Source: Puffinus mauretanicus
Taxonomy: Eukaryota; Chordata; Aves; Procellariiformes; Procellariidae
Direction of reading: 5' to 3'
Length of the DNA: 64,000 bases
NCBI GenBank assembly: GCA_023333565.1
Contig: JAJKFH010001094.1
Location: 1,054,001 to 1,118,000 of the forward strand
Shown: in pieces, positions 1 to 14,700 of the stretch
Layout: the number at the start of each line of letters is the position of its first letter
Numbering within the stretch: the first letter of the stretch is position 1
Program-made: the position numbers and the translations under genes
Notes under the pieces: generated by a model
What the model saw: only the letters and a program-made list of their open reading frames with translations
The model's database searches: none
Told to the model about the DNA's origin: nothing

Positions 1-3000
1 GGGGAAATACTCAATCCTTTTCATCCCAAAACAAGGCATATTTAAAAAAAAAATGAAAACAAACAAACTCAAACCCCTTATATAAAAAACTTGCATCAAA
101 TACTACTTTTTTGAACTATATATTTCATTGCAATTTTTTTTCTTTAACTAAGAGTAAATGCACTGTGCAGGTATATGCTGTGACCTTACAGTTCTTCCCT
201 GTTTATCTTCTCTGTTTGCTGGTGCCAATGATGGGGAGTGGTTGACTACCACAGTATTCTTCTGCTGGGGTATGTACAACCATTGGTTTTTCTTTGCTGG
301 GATGATAAGGAATGGTTCCTGCCTAATACGGTACCAACAAATTGTGAAAGGGACAAGTGTACAAATCTGGAGATACCTGGAACTCCTTTCTCACCATGGA
401 GATTTGTTGTACTGTCAAGTTAGTCTGAGGGTTATAATGAAGTGCACATGAGTGTAAAGGAGGAGAGCTGAAACTGCAAAAAAATACTGCTAAACATTTC
501 ATACTGGTCAGTTCAGATGTAAGATGTTTCCAAGGTGTTTAATGCAACAGTTGTTTAATATTTCAAACATCAGTTTGATTCCACAGTAATAAAAATAGAT
601 ATGAATACATAGTATGGATTTTTAAACTTCCATGTGGTGTGATAATTTTGTTTTAACTGTTCCACTTTCAACTAGGACTATGTGTGTGGGTTTTTGTTTG
701 TTTGTTTTTAAAAAAATCCTTCTTCCCTCTTCCTACCTTCCCAGCCACCAGGTGAAATGCTTAACATGGCCTGAAATGTTTTGTTTGGGGCACTTGTAAG
801 AAAAGCAGAAGAAAAGAGCTGGTTTTACAAAACAAGAAAAAGGGTGATATCAAAGCACATCTGTGTGTCTTATTTCATATTCTGAACCTATTTCATATAA
901 ATTAAATGGAACAATTGTCAGACGAAAAGACTCTTAATGCCCTGACCCCAGAATACCTGGACTCTAGATTTTGATAGATTTACTTGGGAGAACGTGAAAA
1001 TCTGAGATATGATCTTGTTTGCTGGGTTCATGGAAGTTATTGGACCAACAACGTTGAAATTTCTGCTTTATTGCCAGGTAGGTTTGTTGATATTGACAGT
1101 GACTTTGACTGACCTAAAGCATGAATCCATGTGAACTGAAACGTACAGCTTCCCACGTTTCCGAAACTTGCTGCAGAAGCCTTTTGTCGGGTGGGTGCTG
1201 GGTTCTAAGAACTGGTTTTCTCCGCCTGTCGGATGGGCTGCGAGTGTGGTGGGCGTAATGCGTTTCCAAGTCAGTTCACGCTGCGTAGGGCATATGACAT
1301 AAGGCAATAGAGAATCCTCCTTCAGGAGCGGTGGCCCCCTCATCAGATACAGTAAACTCAGTTTGAACGTGTTCCCTTGTGCATGGTAACACCCATACTT
1401 CCTCAAGAGACCAGAGCTTTGCGGAGGAGTGTTTACTATCTATTCTGGAGTCTTACTGTTTTGCAATACAAAAGGAAGCTCCCATTGTGCTCTTGCACTT
1501 AATGGCTTGAATTTCTACAGTTAATAGGGCCATCCACAGTGACAGAAGCTATTTTTTTCCCCAGGTATGGCGGTTGGGAACTGCAGTCATGGTGAGCTGC
1601 TTCAACAAGGCAGCTCCTCCCCACAAACTCTGAGGCTTATTACGCTAGTGTATCTTAATATGTACCGTCAGTATCTAGCTGGCTAGCAGAAGACATGTCA
1701 TTTAATTACCCTGTATATGCAAAGAAGTGTTCAAACGCCATGCTGGAATTACAGTGCAGTGCTTTTTGCTGCGTGTTCTGAAAAGTCTACTAGAAGGGAC
1801 TCTCAGCTCCTCCTGCTAGTCTTAAATTAGGAAAGGATGTGAGAGATTTTTGTACTCTGTGATGCAAATCTCAAGGCCTTAGGGAAGTTGTGTGTTCATA
1901 AAAAGGCAGAATTTGGCTCTTAACGTTAACTGAGATCCGCTCACTGCACTTACTATTGTGAGGATGGGGAGAGAGGGAGGGTTTTTGTGTCAGTTTAAGC
2001 ACTCCCGGTTTGTTTAATCATCTGCTCTGTGTGATACGGACCCTTTTGAGTTCCACATCTTTGGCACACACTGCTGCTGTATCAAAGAGAAATTATGAAT
2101 GGAGTGAACTGGTTTCCCTGGCACTTGGGAAGCCATCGAAGTTTGTGCTTAACAGAACAACCAGGCTGACTAATGTAATACAGTATTAAATATGCAGCAG
2201 CCTAAAATAATTTCTGTTTGCAGGGACAAGCCTTTTTTTTGTTTGTTTGTTTTAGCATATCATCTAAACAATTATTATACAGAGAAAAATAACACTTTTA
2301 AAAAATATTGTCCTTCTAAGGAACCAGCTAGGAGAGGGTAGAGTTTAACTACTACCTCTCACCTTTTTTAATGACAAGTCATTAATTTTCCTTTGATATT
2401 CAGAGCAAGTCTGTTCCAGTTCAAGACATATGCTGTATGCCCTCGAGGAGGAAAACAGTTAAGAATTACAAGGAGTATTATGCTTCGTAGAAATAAGCAA
2501 CCTGCTGAAGTAATAACCTGCTATGTGCTCCTAAGTCTTTTGTATGAATCAGGGCTTTAAAGTGGTGACTGATATATGAGGAATCTGTCATCTTTGAGAT
2601 TAACAAGACAGCTGCACTTGAGAGAGGAGGAATACATTTATTTTCATGTTCTGTAACACTGACCTTCATGCAAGAAGATTCGGACTTGAGTAACCGCTTA
2701 AACTGTTGCCACAATCCTTGAGATAATATGGCTCTTCTGCTGAGACAGAGCAGGGTACAGGTTTAGCTGAACATACTTTATTACGCTGTAGCTCTAATAT
2801 TGCAAAGTCTCATTTCCTGACTGTATTAACTGCCAGACATTTCTTTCTGAGACTTCTTCCACTGCAGAAACGGTCCATTTAAACCAGTCTTGCTTTCTAA
2901 ATATCTTGGATAACTGTTCTCTATAATAATTTCTCTAGCGTTCTCTCGGTTGGATAAGTAACCCTGGTGAAATGGTTCTTATGATGTGTTAAATACCCTG

Positions 3001-6000
3001 TGGTATAGGAGCACCTCCTGCTATGGAGTAGTGTCTCGTTCTTGGCCACTGGATTTCACGCAGACTGGTTTGGGAAGAGCTTGGGAACACAGTAATTCAC
3101 TTTGAAGAACTGTGGTGGATCTGTGTTTCATGCCTGTCTGGACCTAGGAATTCAAACACTGTCTTCTGCATTAACCACTGGACTGCCCTCTTCCTCAGTG
3201 AATTGTATACATGTGAAGAACAGCACATTTGATGAGGCAGATGCATTGAAAACACACATCAAAGTATATGTTCTAACGTTTAATTACAAATTTACCTAGT
3301 GAAAAAAGTTAGTGTTCATTAAAGAATCTGTGAGTATTAAGAGTTCAGGATTTAAAGTTCATGTTGTTTGACTGCTAAATCTTTTTAAAAAAAAAAAAAA
3401 AATCCATTAGATGCCTGAAGAGAAAGTAAAGAGCTTACACATCTAATTGAGATGATATTTTTAATCCATAATGAGTGGTGTGTTACAAAGCAGTAGAAAC
3501 CACTTTGCATTGTGTGCATTCATAAAGAAGTGCTCATTAAAAATGCATTTTTAGTCACCACCTGTTACTTGTTTAATATGATGGGTGCTTTACTGCAGTG
3601 TTTGTATTATTTTTGTCTTCCTTCTTTTCCAAAGTGCATTATTCATCACTTTGAACCATATGGGCAGAAATATATTCTGAACATCTGATTTCTGTACTGG
3701 CCATTCCCTGAGGAAAGACTCTAATGTCCGTGTTTATGACCAACCAGCGAAGCCTTTTCGTGTCATCTTTTCATGAAGATTTCTTACCTTCAGCATACCA
3801 AAGAATGCAATTAGGAGATTCACAGCTGTGACGCTACAACAAGGGGGCTGCACTTGATTAGGCAGTAAAGGCCTCTTTGCTCAAATTCATAAATAAAAAC
3901 AACTATTTTGGGAACAGGGGAGAGCTTTCTGCAGGTCCCATGTCCTCCACAAACCCTGCTTTTTTTCCCATGGTTTGCACCTGACAGTAGGCATGTGCTG
4001 CGGTGTGTGTGGAGCGAGGTGTATGCTGACTTGGCTGCTGTCTGGTATGGTAGCCCTTGCTCTTCCCTTGCTGGGAGAGATACCCAAAGGTGTCCCCTGT
4101 CAGAATTTCACAGAAACTTGTAAAAGTGTGATTCCTCTGGCCCCCTCTCATAAAAATGAGAATGAAAAATGCCTGTTTGTTGCTTTCATTCCCTTTCCTT
4201 GACTGCCTCAAATCTTTTCCAATGTACAAGTGTAACTGGGAATAAAGAGCCCGATTAAATGTGCCGCAGCGCTGCATTTCAGCACTCTGGCTTTTTTGAC
4301 TGTGCATATCTCCTCTGATTTGGAGATACGATATGTGCAATTGTGCTGTCTCCCATTTCTCTTTCATGATAGTAGCATGTCCAGTAACACTTGCATGAGT
4401 TGTATACACTGGGCAGAGTATGTGTGTAGCACACTACGATATATTTTCTCTTCAGTGGGGGGGCAAGGGAATAAATAGATGGCAAAGTGTCCTTTTCTTT
4501 CAGTGTGATGTGAAATCTTTTATTTAATACGACCAGCGGGCAGGTTTCCTTCTCATTCTTCTGCCCTGTGCATGTATCAAAAACCTGCCATACAACCTGG
4601 TGTAATCAGCAGTCTGCTCACAGGAGGCCCCGAGTTTGAAACAGCAGGAGTTTTGCAGCTTGAAGCTGAATGGTGTTGGCAGAGCTGTTTGAAGAAGTTT
4701 GCTTAGTTCCTGCCCGCATTGTGCTGAGCTGATTTCAAAGGGGCTGTTGCCTCTACCTCGTGAGAATGACTTTCAATCAAAATTCACAAGGAATCATGTA
4801 TCTACTAGTCTGAAATGCAGCAAATGCTCTTTTTATTTTCAGTTTTGGTTGTGCCTGTTTGTGTATTGCCGCTTAGAAAGCGACATCAGTGACTGCAGCT
4901 CAGGGGAAATTCTGTTTTTTTGTTACTGTGTGTTAATGTTCAGTAGTAAATTTTTGAGACCTAGCAGATCTTCTGCATCTTTACACTGTTAATAGAAATT
5001 GTTTACCTTGGAGATGCAAACTTAAATGCCTGATTTTAGCACCCTTTATTTACCATATATCTTAACATCATGGAGATACAAACATTGGCTTATGCTGAGA
5101 TTGAGAGGAATGGTGAATTCAGGTGGTGCTAGTGAGGTGCCAGAGCATCTAGACTTGCATTCAGGTACTGTGTTATAACTGCTGGGTTTTCTCTGATCAC
5201 TTCTTCCAGATAGTAAGTATCTGTTTCTGCCTTTAAAATTAGTGGGACCTGCATGTTTTCTGAACACTGAGAAGTAAGACCATTAGTTCAGATGCCTGGC
5301 TTCAAAATGCGAACTATTACTGTAGGTTTGAAGAGCTCAAATTGTTTTACTGCAGCATTTCTTTTTTTTTTTTTTTACTTTTTTTACTGTGCTAATTCCC
5401 ATAGAGCTCCAGTTTCTCATCGGCCATTCATCGCTCAACCAGTTCATGATGCTCTCAGCAAAAAACAGGTTTGTCAAAGTAACTCAATGCCTCTACCAAA
5501 GTATGTTTAAACAACGATGCAGAGCCATTTTAATAAGTTATATGAAAAGCTGTGTGTAAACCAGAACAAGAGCGTCCTTACTCCAGCACTTAACATCATC
5601 AACTTTTCGGAGTTTGCATTGGACCTAGTATTGCTCCTTTCCCTGTGTACAGCTGGATCTCCTTGCCAAGGTTTTGTGCTTCACTGAGGTGAAGGGTGTA
5701 CACACTCTCTGCTGATAAAATGTTGCTAGTACTACCTTTCTCTGATTGTAGTGCCCCTTAAAATTTTGTCTGAGGCTGCTTCTAGGAGTCAGACTTCTTC
5801 CAGACCACCAAGGAGGTTCAAGTATGCTTTGAACGCTGCTAGGCTTAGATCTGCTTGCTCAGTAGTTGCAACGGTATAAACTTTTGTGTAACCTGTATCT
5901 TTTAAAATTCTAACAATCTTTATTTTTACAGAGCAGCGCAGCCCAAATGTGGTAGACCAGAGGAGGTGGTGCTGCTCTCTGAAGCCTGAGGCTTGAATTG

Positions 6001-8004
6001 CTCTCACCTGGAGCAGTCTTTCTGGGGATTTACCCTCCCCTCCTCTGCTTTCAGCTAGCTGAGAGGCCAGCCCTTCACGGTTGCACTGCCGTTGTTTTGT
6101 GATCTGGTTGGTAGGGAGCGCAAGTCACTCAATACATCATATCAAGTTTCCCTCGATTATGTTGCTTAAATAGTAAACCTGAGCTCTGCTGATGTAGGTA
6201 AGGGATAGGATCCACATGTGAGGCAGCTTGGAAATTGCCTAGAAACATACAGGTTGCCACCTTCATGTGCCAGTAAAGGACACAGAAGTTTAAAAAGTAT
6301 AATTGAAAAATGACACTAGTAATAGAAAAGGTTTTTGGTAGTGTGCGTAGTTCTGCTTTTTCTGCCTGTAGCCAGAGCTCTTTGTGTTTGGGGGTTTTGA
6401 AACCTTTGTGACCGTTTTTAAGGTTTTCCTCACTAAATACAAGGTCTCGAAAGTTGCTTTTTCTTTCAGTTATAGGTGAGGCTTTAGCATAGGCACATGA
6501 TAGCTGAGAATTGCTTTCATGAAAAAACTAAACATCACAGCTTAAGAGGAAATTGTATTTTGTTGACATAGAAAATCCAGTGGTCAGAAGCCTTAAAACT
6601 GGTATAATAGGACTATTAGAAGTTAATCTTTCCTGAATGTTAATAATAACATAGTGACACAGCTTACCTCTGTTTCTGTGACAGATGGCATAAAGAAAGG
6701 ATCTTCTAGGATGCAACTGTACCCTTCACATTTTTTCATATGATAACATGGGTGTTCCCAGGGTGTTGTATGCATCAAGTGTGCCGTGGCTACCAGCAAG
6801 TACTGATGAAGAAAAGTATAAAATGGGGAGAGGAAGTCGTCTTTAAAAATGCACATCAATTATTTAACTGAGTTTTCTACATCAGAAGCTCGCCATTGCT
6901 CCTTAACTCTACCTAAGCTGTCTGCTAGGGCTGTTGTGAAACAGAACTCTTAAATTGAGGTCTGTGTAATGAGGCTGGTGGGGAGCAAGAAGGGTAGAGC
7001 TCTGCTGAGTTAATTAATGTTAACAGTTATAACTTACCTGCAAGATTCACAGTAGATTACACATTGTATTAAGCAGGGTTAATCAGTCGTTTCAGATACT
7101 TACAGGAGCACTGTTAAGAACTGCAAAGACTAAAAATTGTTCTTGAGAGAGTGTTTGAGGGTGCAAGTATGCATATGCGTGTGAATGCATAGCCTGGATT
7201 ACCATTGATAAGTAAATTTTGCCTAGCAGGTACCACACAGAGACATTGGCTATTTCCTGTTCTATGTATAGGTGAAATTGTGGCAGCTGTTGGAATTGAC
7301 TTTTTCCTTTCTTTTATATTTCTTTGCCATAACTCTTTCTTCTTGAATATGAAATATTTCCCCTGCTCTGCAGTTGCAACAGTAAGGAGATCTTTGTTAT
7401 CCTGTGATATTAACTGCTACTTGAATTATGGACTCATTGTGGCTTGGTGGGTTTTTCGCCGTTAATTTTTAATGGTTTTCTCTCTTGCACATGTGTGAAA
7501 TAGAACGTGGAAGGTGACTGGGTTTTGTAAGTGTGTAGAGGATGAATCTGTCATAAGGGAGGATTGAATGATTGCAGATTTAAAATCTTAATGTACCACA
7601 GCACCTTGTGTTGTGGTTTTCCATACTTGTTCAGAATGTTTGAGTTTTCACCTTTTTTTTTTTTTAAAGGAAGTGTTGGAGCAACTCATTTTTTGTGTAA
7701 TTTCTCAGACTTAAAATAACTTGAATAACTGAATTTTCCTGACCCTGACAATGTGTCACACTTTTTTTCTTTATCTCTTTTGCAGACTTTTCAGTGTTGT
7801 GTGTTTAAGAAACCAGCTTGTTGCTGTGTAGTATGGGGTAAAACTCCTAATGCTCTCGCTGCTGAGCCATGGGACTCTATATGCTTGAACATGGGACAGT
7901 CTTATGTATAGCAAATCAAATGGTGTTCCCGGAAGGATTTTGTTTGTCCCAGGCTTGAGTAGGTATAGTAATTCAAGAGTAATAGTGGGGAGAAGCAGTG
8001 GAAA

Positions 8005-8070
8005 CATATATATACACACACATAACTCTGTGTGTGTAAATACATGTATATAAATACATATGTGTATAAC
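8005..8070. repeat. TA/CA/TG microsatellite patch with hairpin potential
   Basis: Alternating purine-pyrimidine sequence: TATATACACACACA is followed a few bases later by TGTGTGTG, then ATACATGTATATA. The CA and TG runs are complementary and could fold on one strand. Confidence 0.75.
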
Positions 8071-8719
8071 CATTTCTTCTAGAGCATAGTATTTCTGTTA
8101 CTGTGTGATGCCCGAAAGGCGGGGGCAGCGAGTGAACTTGGCTGAGATAGGGATGGCACAGGAGGCCCCAGTGTCCGCGGGCTGAGGATGTACTGGACCT
8201 GCTTGCCTTGGGTGGCAGCTGAGGGCTAAGCATCGTGAAGCACCATCTCTTTTTGTCATGGTAGCTCCGGGCTGGCAGTTTACAAAGGGATCAGATGCCA
8301 GTGAAAGGTCTCCTTGGGGTGGGACCGAGGAGGAGGCTTCTCTGTCACTTTCTCGGCGGCAACAAGTTGGGAAACCCAGGGAGCCTGTTCTGGCAGCCTG
8401 ACCTGGTCACTGTCTGTGGGTTATGCCTGACTCGGCTTTGCCGAGGTGCAAATTATTGGCAGTAAACTCTGTGGATAGCCAAGCATCAGCTGCAAATGAC
8501 ACTGTCTCTTCCCTGTAGGTAACTGTTCCCTCCTCCAAGGGGGATGCAGTAACTCTGCAGATAGAAAGGTTGTTTGCTATTGAAAACAAATGAGCATAGA
8601 AATCCAGAACGGAAATGATGAGAAGCCCAGAGGCTATTCTGAGGGTATGGCCCGCATTTCCTCTCCCTGCCTTCTCCCATTTTATTCACTATTCGTTTTT
8701 ACTGCTGCTACTTTCTGTG

Positions 8720-8757
8720 GTCTCTCTCTCTTCCCCCCCCCCCCTCCCAACCTCCCC
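8720..8757. repeat. Homopyrimidine tract with 12-C run
   Basis: TCTCTCTCTC is followed by TT, twelve C residues (8733-8744) and further C/T with only two A interruptions. Low-complexity tract in the upstream intron. Confidence 0.8.
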
Positions 8758-11700
8758 GTTATAACTGCAGCACAGTGCTAATGGTAAAACTGGTGATTGA
8801 CACAGTAAACGCTGGGAGCGTTTTCTTTCACAAGGGTGCTTGGGTTACTTTGGGAAAGCCACGTGAAATTTACTGCAGCTTCTCCACCTGTACAGTGCAA
8901 GAAGCATTGATGGCCTTCGAAATCCCTTGCATGTTACATGCCTGGGGCAATCTGCTGGCTATAAAGAGAAACGCCACTGTACATCTGTGTGTGGAAGAAC
9001 CATCTGGTCTGACTTGAAGCTTCTCCCTTTACCCACCTTAAGAAAAAAATTGCAGACTATTGCTACAGTGGCAAATCCCCTGGCTAGGGACTGTCTGGGT
9101 GTCTGTTGAACTTGTTGATATCGGGTAAATTAGGTGATACTGATAATGCAGTGATACATTGAGGTAATGATGTTGGCTACAAATTCTACTTCAAAATAAT
9201 TGGAAAGCTCATAACATTAATCTGCAATGATACCCCTTAAAGTTTTCTAGGGTTTGACAAGGGCGTGTCTGAACTGCGAGGACACTCTCTACTGCTGTTT
9301 GAGGTTTTTAGTGCCCCTGGTAACTGGTTGGTAACAGGAGTTTGCCTGCAAGAGAGAGCTCTCAGTGAGGAGAAGGTCAGGTTGTTGCAGGAGATGAATG
9401 AGAAAGCAGCTAAGGTAATCAGATAAGTAGTATGTATGAGCTTCTTTGTTTTTGTTTTAACCTAGAGACATTATCAATAAAACCTTTCCCTCCCTGTACG
9501 TCCCCAACCATCTCATTTGTCCCATAGCATCTTACTGTCCGGTCAGGCATCCTTGCAGGGTGGGATAGCTTGTCCCTGTACCCTCTCTGTCTTCCCTTCA
9601 GACCAGCTGAAAGCTTCCCTCTTCTGTAAATCCAACATGGGTTTTTGCACGATTGTCTGCAAATGCTGCAAGGACCTCTCTCTTGCCCATGCTGCTGTCC
9701 TCTATTGAAGTTAGATAATAAACCGATGGTATAGTGACTGTTTGCATGCTTTCTGAAACATTAATTTGTTATTCAATACTAGGTTGCCCATAAGGTGCCA
9801 AGCACAAGAAGGTTTCAGCTTGTTGGAAACTCATGGTTAAAAATCTTTAAATAAGCTTTTGGAAATTAATCAGTTTAAATTAAACTTAATTGATTTTTTT
9901 TTTTTCTTCACATTTATATATATGTTAGGGGGGTGGGGGGAGAGAGTAGGATGAGTGCTAACAGACCAGTTGCTCAGTTCTCTCTCTGATATTCCTCAAT
10001 CACTGTCACAACCCTATTCTTCACTAAAAGAAAAAAATTGTCTTGGGATTACCATTTTTCCTGAGTTACAGACTGAAAGATTTCCATGCATTTCAAAGCG
10101 AGCAATGTTAACCAATAACCTACATGTTTTATCCCATAAAATCCCTGTTGGTCATCACTGCCTGAATGCTGTCCATGTATTTACTGTTCCTCAGTTTCTA
10201 GGTGTCATTTTCTGCATTTCTCCAGTACCATCCATTCAAGTTTCTCAGAATGGTTTACCACTGTAACATGAATTAATTCTTGTTTATTCAGGGAGCATTG
10301 TCCTGGAAAGACCGAGCACGTTCGTGCTTGTTTCTGAGCATTTAACTACCTTATATTTGAGCAATCTGAAGGTGTTTGGATGTAGTGAAGGTGAGGCATG
10401 GCACCTTTTGCTAACAATGAGAAGTACTTTTCTCTGTGAGCTGACCCCATGGCAATGAAGAGGGCTACTGAGACAGTAGGATGTTACTCAGCATTAATAA
10501 GAGTGGCAGGGTAAAGCAGCTTGTTTCTTTTGGGGACTGAGGGGTAGATTGAAAATCACTAGCGAGTTCCTGCTTCGAACAGGATGTAAGAGTATCAGAT
10601 TAGTAACCTGGATGTTTGTTTTACTTCTGTTACCCTTAGTCACTGATGAAATTTGACTCGTACATTCACATTAAACTCGATCACATCTGTTAGGCCTTCT
10701 GGTTGCTACTAAAATATTGTTCATAACAAGAAATTAATTAGAAATCCTGAAAGTATCCCATTCTTGTGTGTGTCCCCTCCCTGCTTTATTTTTTTCTTTC
10801 TAGTTTCACAGATTTGTTTTCTTATTTAAACTTTGGCTTTGATTTGACTTTTCAATATTTGTACTAGAGAACCTCAAAATGGTTCTTGTCACACATGCCT
10901 CTGTGCTCTTCTGGGAGAGCACAGTTTGATTTACAGAGTTTTCCCCGAGATGCATCATTCTCTTTCAAGCAACATTTATACTAATAGATGACTTGATGGT
11001 ACTGGCAAAAGTACAAAATGTGTGTACATTTATACTACGTAGCTTCTACTCATTATTCATCTTTAGAAAAGCAATATTGCTATGTTGTGTAACCAGTATT
11101 CCTACATCTTGCCATCCCTAACTCCTTTGTATTCCTGCACTTTTGGTTGCTGCTTTTTCAGGCGTTGCATTATCATTGTCACTCCGGTGGTTGGCTGCTT
11201 CTTTGGAGTTCTTGGTGCTTTTTCAGAGCCTGGGACTCATATTGCAGTATTGAAGTTGCAATGCAGATCTCTAGCTCTGAACCTCTAAGTAAGCCCCACA
11301 ACTTAGCATGTGCTTGCCTCGGGTTAATTATTTTTGCACTTCTTCATGGCAGTATAGAAATTGTATTAACGAATTCAACATATTTTATGTGAACTATTAT
11401 CATCTGTCCAGTTATGTATTCACTGCTTCTGTTCCATATAATCATACAGAAAAACAAGTTTTAGAAATATTTGTAATAAGAGAAATGGTAGAAAACACAT
11501 ATTATACATAATCTTCCTAGAAATGCTTTTATTGGGTTCGTGTTTGTTTCTTGATGGCAAACTGTATTTTAATATTGTAAATTTTTTCACTCCAATGAAC
11601 AAGGGCAGTGGAGCAGAGTTTGTACCTCGGAGCTCTGCATGGCTAATGAACTTTGGTATCAGGCTTCGGTGTTAAAAGCTGAAATATACTTGCTCAGGTT

Positions 11701-14700
11701 TAGAGTTTGATATGAAAACTTTTGGCTTTATTATCCCAGCAAAATATGCTCAAACTGTGTATGGGAAAACTGACTTCCTTTTAAAACGAGTGTGCTTGGT
11801 GCTGAGTTTCAGAGAATTCAGAAGTGCTTCAAGTCTGTTCTGAGGGCCTGTGGTGTTTCTTTTTAATGTGTGTTAGGCTAAATTATTATGGTCCTTAGAG
11901 ACCACCATAGATTAGCTGGAAGCGTGTTGAACAGATGGATTGCATTTTGGCTGGTTATATTTGTAATGTCAAGTGACAGGTTAACACACCACATTTCATA
12001 TTCCCTGTTACTGCATAAACCACCCCAGGACAAATCTAAAGTGAAATAAAATAGAAGTTGAGAGTAATTTGTCTGGATACTATTATAAACATGTGAAGTC
12101 ACTTGCACATGATTTGAAGGGAGAAGTTGAGGATAAATCAATAGGCTTTTTATTTTCAGCAAAGTAGGTAAATTAGTCAAAGGTGCTGCTGGCAATAAAT
12201 GCAGGAGAACACAGTGCTCCACAATTGGATTTTCTCTTCTCTGGGTCAAATCAATATTGCCACTAGGCACATAGAGCTGTATGTTGTATTAACATAAGTG
12301 ATTCATCTTGGAGTCAGTGAAACTAGCGTAGGAAATCTGCTGCTACATAGCCATTTAACATTTCATTTCATATTTTAGAAGTAAATGTACATTTTTTTTT
12401 TTAGTTAGTTTGATTAAAAAAAAAAAACTTCCTCTGCAACTGATGTGTGTGGGGGTGGCAGCTTCTCCATTCTTTATTCCATTGGGCTAGAAGTAAAACT
12501 AATTGTGTCCTAAAATGCTTTTTACATATATAAAAGTACCTTTATTTAAAAATACGTAGACTTTTTGTTAAGCGGTATAAACAATGTGCACTGTAAACAA
12601 TTTTAATTGATCTTAAAGCAAATGTTTTTATCAGGACTTGCCTTGCTCGCCTTGCCGTCTGATGTCCGGAGTGATTTAGTTCTGTGGCAGCCTGGAGCAG
12701 TTGATTTAACCAGTTCATAAAGCAGTGAGAGTGCGCACAATGGATCACATTGTAACCACGGAATCTTATTTTCATTTCCTTCCTCTGTTGCTTGTTACTA
12801 TTTTTTCATCATCCTAGTGATGCCTTGCATATATATGACAAGCTCTTTGTTCCAGGGATGTCTTACTATGTATTTGTACAGCTTGCAGCGGATGAGGTTT
12901 TGCTCCTGGCTGGGACCCTCTGCACTACTCTAATACAAATAACAAAACCTGAGCCATAACAATGAATTGGGTGGATGATTATGCCTGGGTCCTTTCTAGG
13001 TTTCTTTTCTATGATACTCCATCCAAATTGCATATGTGTGATTTTTTCTTTTTCTTTTTTTTTGTTTTAAATAAAACCTAATCTTGTATGGTATACTTCT
13101 ACATTGAGTATATTTCTGTCATTTGGTGGATTACCTGCACCCCGCACAGGCTGAGCATGGCTAAGACTAGGTATGATTCCTTCACATCCCCTCCCACTGA
13201 GATTCCAGTCTACGATTGTCAGAACTGATTATTTTCAGCAGATGAGGCAACAGTTATTTTAGTGGCTTTTGGGTTTCCACTTGAAGGGTCTTTAGAAGCT
13301 TGCTTTGTAATTTCCTGGTTTTCAGGGAAAAAAAAAATCCCTTTAAAGACAGCTAATCCTCTAGTCCGTCACATAACAAATACAATTGGTGCAGAGATGA
13401 GCAAAGTTCTTAATCAAATTTTGTCACGTATATAACGTGTTGGCAGGGAAACAGTGAGTACTGAGTCATACGCATAGTGTCATCAGGCGTGCTCGCGTGG
13501 TAAGACGTATATGGAAAACATCTCAATAAAAGATCTGTTTGTGTTTCGCTTCCTTGTCATTCCCCTGCAACAGCTTGTTTCATCTTGTCTAATCTTTTGT
13601 GGGACCCTGTTGTACAGTTTACAGAATCTTGCTATAAATTATTTCCCTGACACCATTAATAACTCCTCAGATAAATATAGCGAATTAAAAAAAAAAACCT
13701 TAAAAAAATAGTTTATATATATATTTTTTTTCTTTTAAAACATAACCTCCTTGTTGTAGGCTGCAGAATAAATTGTTTTCGTTATTATAGTAAAACAAAA
13801 CTGGAAACTTTGAAAAACCATATTTAAAAACAACCTTTGTGTCTCAATTTGCTGTTTAAAATATGTTTTAATGTTAAAACTTCTTCATTGGCCTAAGTGT
13901 TCACTCTTCCTTAGAGTTCTGATTCCAGAAAAGCTTGAGTTCGGTTGTCCCTTGGACTTGGAGTGCACCTTGCCTGGGAAACGTAGCTCCCAGCCTGTCT
14001 TTATGGTAGCATCCAAAGGGACCTTAAGATGTGTAGGGGCAAAGCTGCCAACCCCATCTTGCTGCTGGGAGGCTCTGAACTGATGGAAATGGCCACTGGC
14101 TCCTGCTGAGACCTTATCGAAGCATGTAGTGTCTCCTTCACCAAATGTTTCCTGCTCCAAGGATGTTTGTGAGATCGGATCCATACTAAGGTTATCAGAG
14201 AAAGATGTTGGCTGTGCTGCACAGATAGGACTCTGCTGAACTTTCCTGCTCTGTTGCCTGAGTTGCAGCTGAAATGTAAGCCAGATTCCCTGGCTAGGTA
14301 GTGTTTGCTCTTGCTGGTATAAATAAAGCTGGTGATAGTTTTTCCTCATGGGCATTTTAAGTAGGAAAGCACCATTTGGCTCCCAGTCAGTTGGGCAATT
14401 AGCATTTTATAGCCAAGCAATATACTTAAATGGAATTGCTTGGCTTGAGCATTGAATTACAATGGCCGGTAGACTGCTGCTCTTCTTACATAATTTAGTA
14501 CTCGTTTCTTGTTTAGGATTCAGGCAGAGGTTAATTTAATTCTGCATGAGAAGCTAGTAGTTACTCTCCATTAATGCTGTGCTGTACTGCAGTGCAGGGG
14601 AAAGTTTTTGTGTAGAGCTTGTATTTGCATGGTCTCTCAGTCATGGAAAGGACAATTTTACCTACTCCTTTCCTAGCAATGCATTCTTTGCAGGAGCCGT

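Noticed and set aside
11878..12270. 130-codon minus-strand open frame
   Set aside because: Composition is that of AT-rich intron, with no motif or known family pattern.
13885..14355. 156-codon minus-strand open frame in the upstream intron
   Set aside because: No recognisable domain, no conserved-looking splice context and no neighbouring exon. Length is within chance for 19 kb of intron on six frames.
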